Notes under the pieces: model-generated
Told to the model about the DNA's origin: nothing
The model's input: only the letters and a program-made list of their open reading frames with translations
Databases searched by the model: none
Translations under genes and position numbers: made by a program
Assembly: GCA_030673265.1 (NCBI GenBank)
Contig: DAOVJK010000189.1
Span: forward strand, 1-6,176
Direction: 5' to 3'
DNA: 6,176 nt
Source of the DNA: Pseudomonadota bacterium
Lineage (GTDB): Bacteria > Desulfobacterota > Desulfobulbia > Desulfobulbales > JAGXFP01
Shown: piece by piece, positions 5,988-6,176 of the stretch
Layout of the letters: every line of letters begins with the position of its first letter
Position numbering within the stretch: the stretch's first letter is position 1

Positions 5988-6176
5988 GCTTGGCAGACCG
6001 TGAACTACAGGCAGAAAAAATTTCTATCACAATAAACCGAAGAACATTTCTCGTTGACTAACCCGCATATTTCACCAGTCGAGATGCCCGATTGCGAAAC
6101 GCTCGATAGGCAAAGTATGATGTTTTCAGCAGGTAAGCGGCCAGAGGGAGACTCCGATACTTTAGTATGCTGAAAG
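5988..6176. other. Downstream region without a supportable gene
   Basis: No gene and no convincing terminator for the permease gene are seen. An AT-only hairpin at 6013-6025 is weak. The right copy of the flanking inverted repeat lies at 6055-6079. Beyond it, TTTCAGCA at 6124-6131 pairs with TGCTGAAA at 6168-6175, which may be part of a structured element cut by the window edge. A 29-codon frame from 6084 to 6173 has no support. An ATG at 6167 is open to the edge, but its nearest AGGGAG is 16 nt away. Confidence 0.5.
6055..6079. repeat. Right copy of the cluster-flanking inverted repeat
   Basis: CCCGCATATTTCA at 6062-6074 is the reverse complement of the left copy, with 20 of 25 positions matching overall. 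It begins about 75 nt after the permease stop. If it is an insertion-sequence end, the element would extend to the right beyond the window. Confidence 0.6.

Noticed and set aside
6013..6025. AGAAA/TTTCT hairpin as a terminator for the permease gene
   Set aside because: The stem is weak with one G-C pair at each arm end and no following T-run.
5153..6061. Long alternative frames across the permease gene (5153-5602 and 5645-6061, + strand) and reverse frames
   Set aside because: They overlap a clear family member in another frame, have low-complexity basic composition and no plausible start signals.
6054..6082. TTGACT as a -35 promoter element at the right edge
   Set aside because: No -10-like hexamer lies 16-18 bp downstream, and the word falls within the inverted repeat.

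Overview
The window carries a complete high-affinity phosphate uptake operon, pstS-pstC-pstA-pstB-phoU, all on the + strand. It is followed by a second, separately transcribed two-gene unit: a membrane HAMP-domain protein with no recognisable output domain, and a TauE/SafE-type (TSUP) anion permease. The lipobox on PstS and overall gene character fit a Gram-negative bacterium. The short-type PstS resembles those I associate with Desulfobacterota (the former Deltaproteobacteria). That assignment is an impression from protein similarity and is not proven here.

Layout. Bases 1-182 hold no gene I can support. Bases 183-222 carry three GCTAAC units in 11-bp register, followed by a -10-like hexamer, which is the form of a PhoB/PhoP-activated promoter. 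The pst genes run from 329 to 4400 with tight junctions: a 13-nt gap, an ATGA overlap, a 7-nt overlap and a 14-nt gap. This points to one mRNA with translational coupling. A rho-independent terminator follows phoU (4466-4484). A sigma70-like promoter (4528-4556) then drives the HAMP gene (4612-5229), whose stop codon overlaps the start of the permease gene (5226-5987). A 7-bp stem can form between the 5' end of that mRNA and the HAMP gene's ribosome binding site. Bases 5988-6176 hold no gene I can support.

How the genes work together. PstS captures periplasmic phosphate, PstC and PstA form the channel, PstB supplies ATP hydrolysis, and PhoU links transporter state to Pho signalling and restrains uptake. 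No phoB, phoR or phoP lies in the window, so the regulator that would read the Pho box is encoded elsewhere. The HAMP and TSUP genes look like a coupled sensor-permease pair, but substrate and signal are unknown.

The most unexpected structural signal is a 13-bp perfect inverted repeat, extendable to 20 matches in 25. One copy lies just upstream of the Pho box (171-183) and the other just downstream of the permease gene (6062-6074), so the pair brackets the whole gene set. It may mark the ends of mobile elements or a dispersed repeat family.
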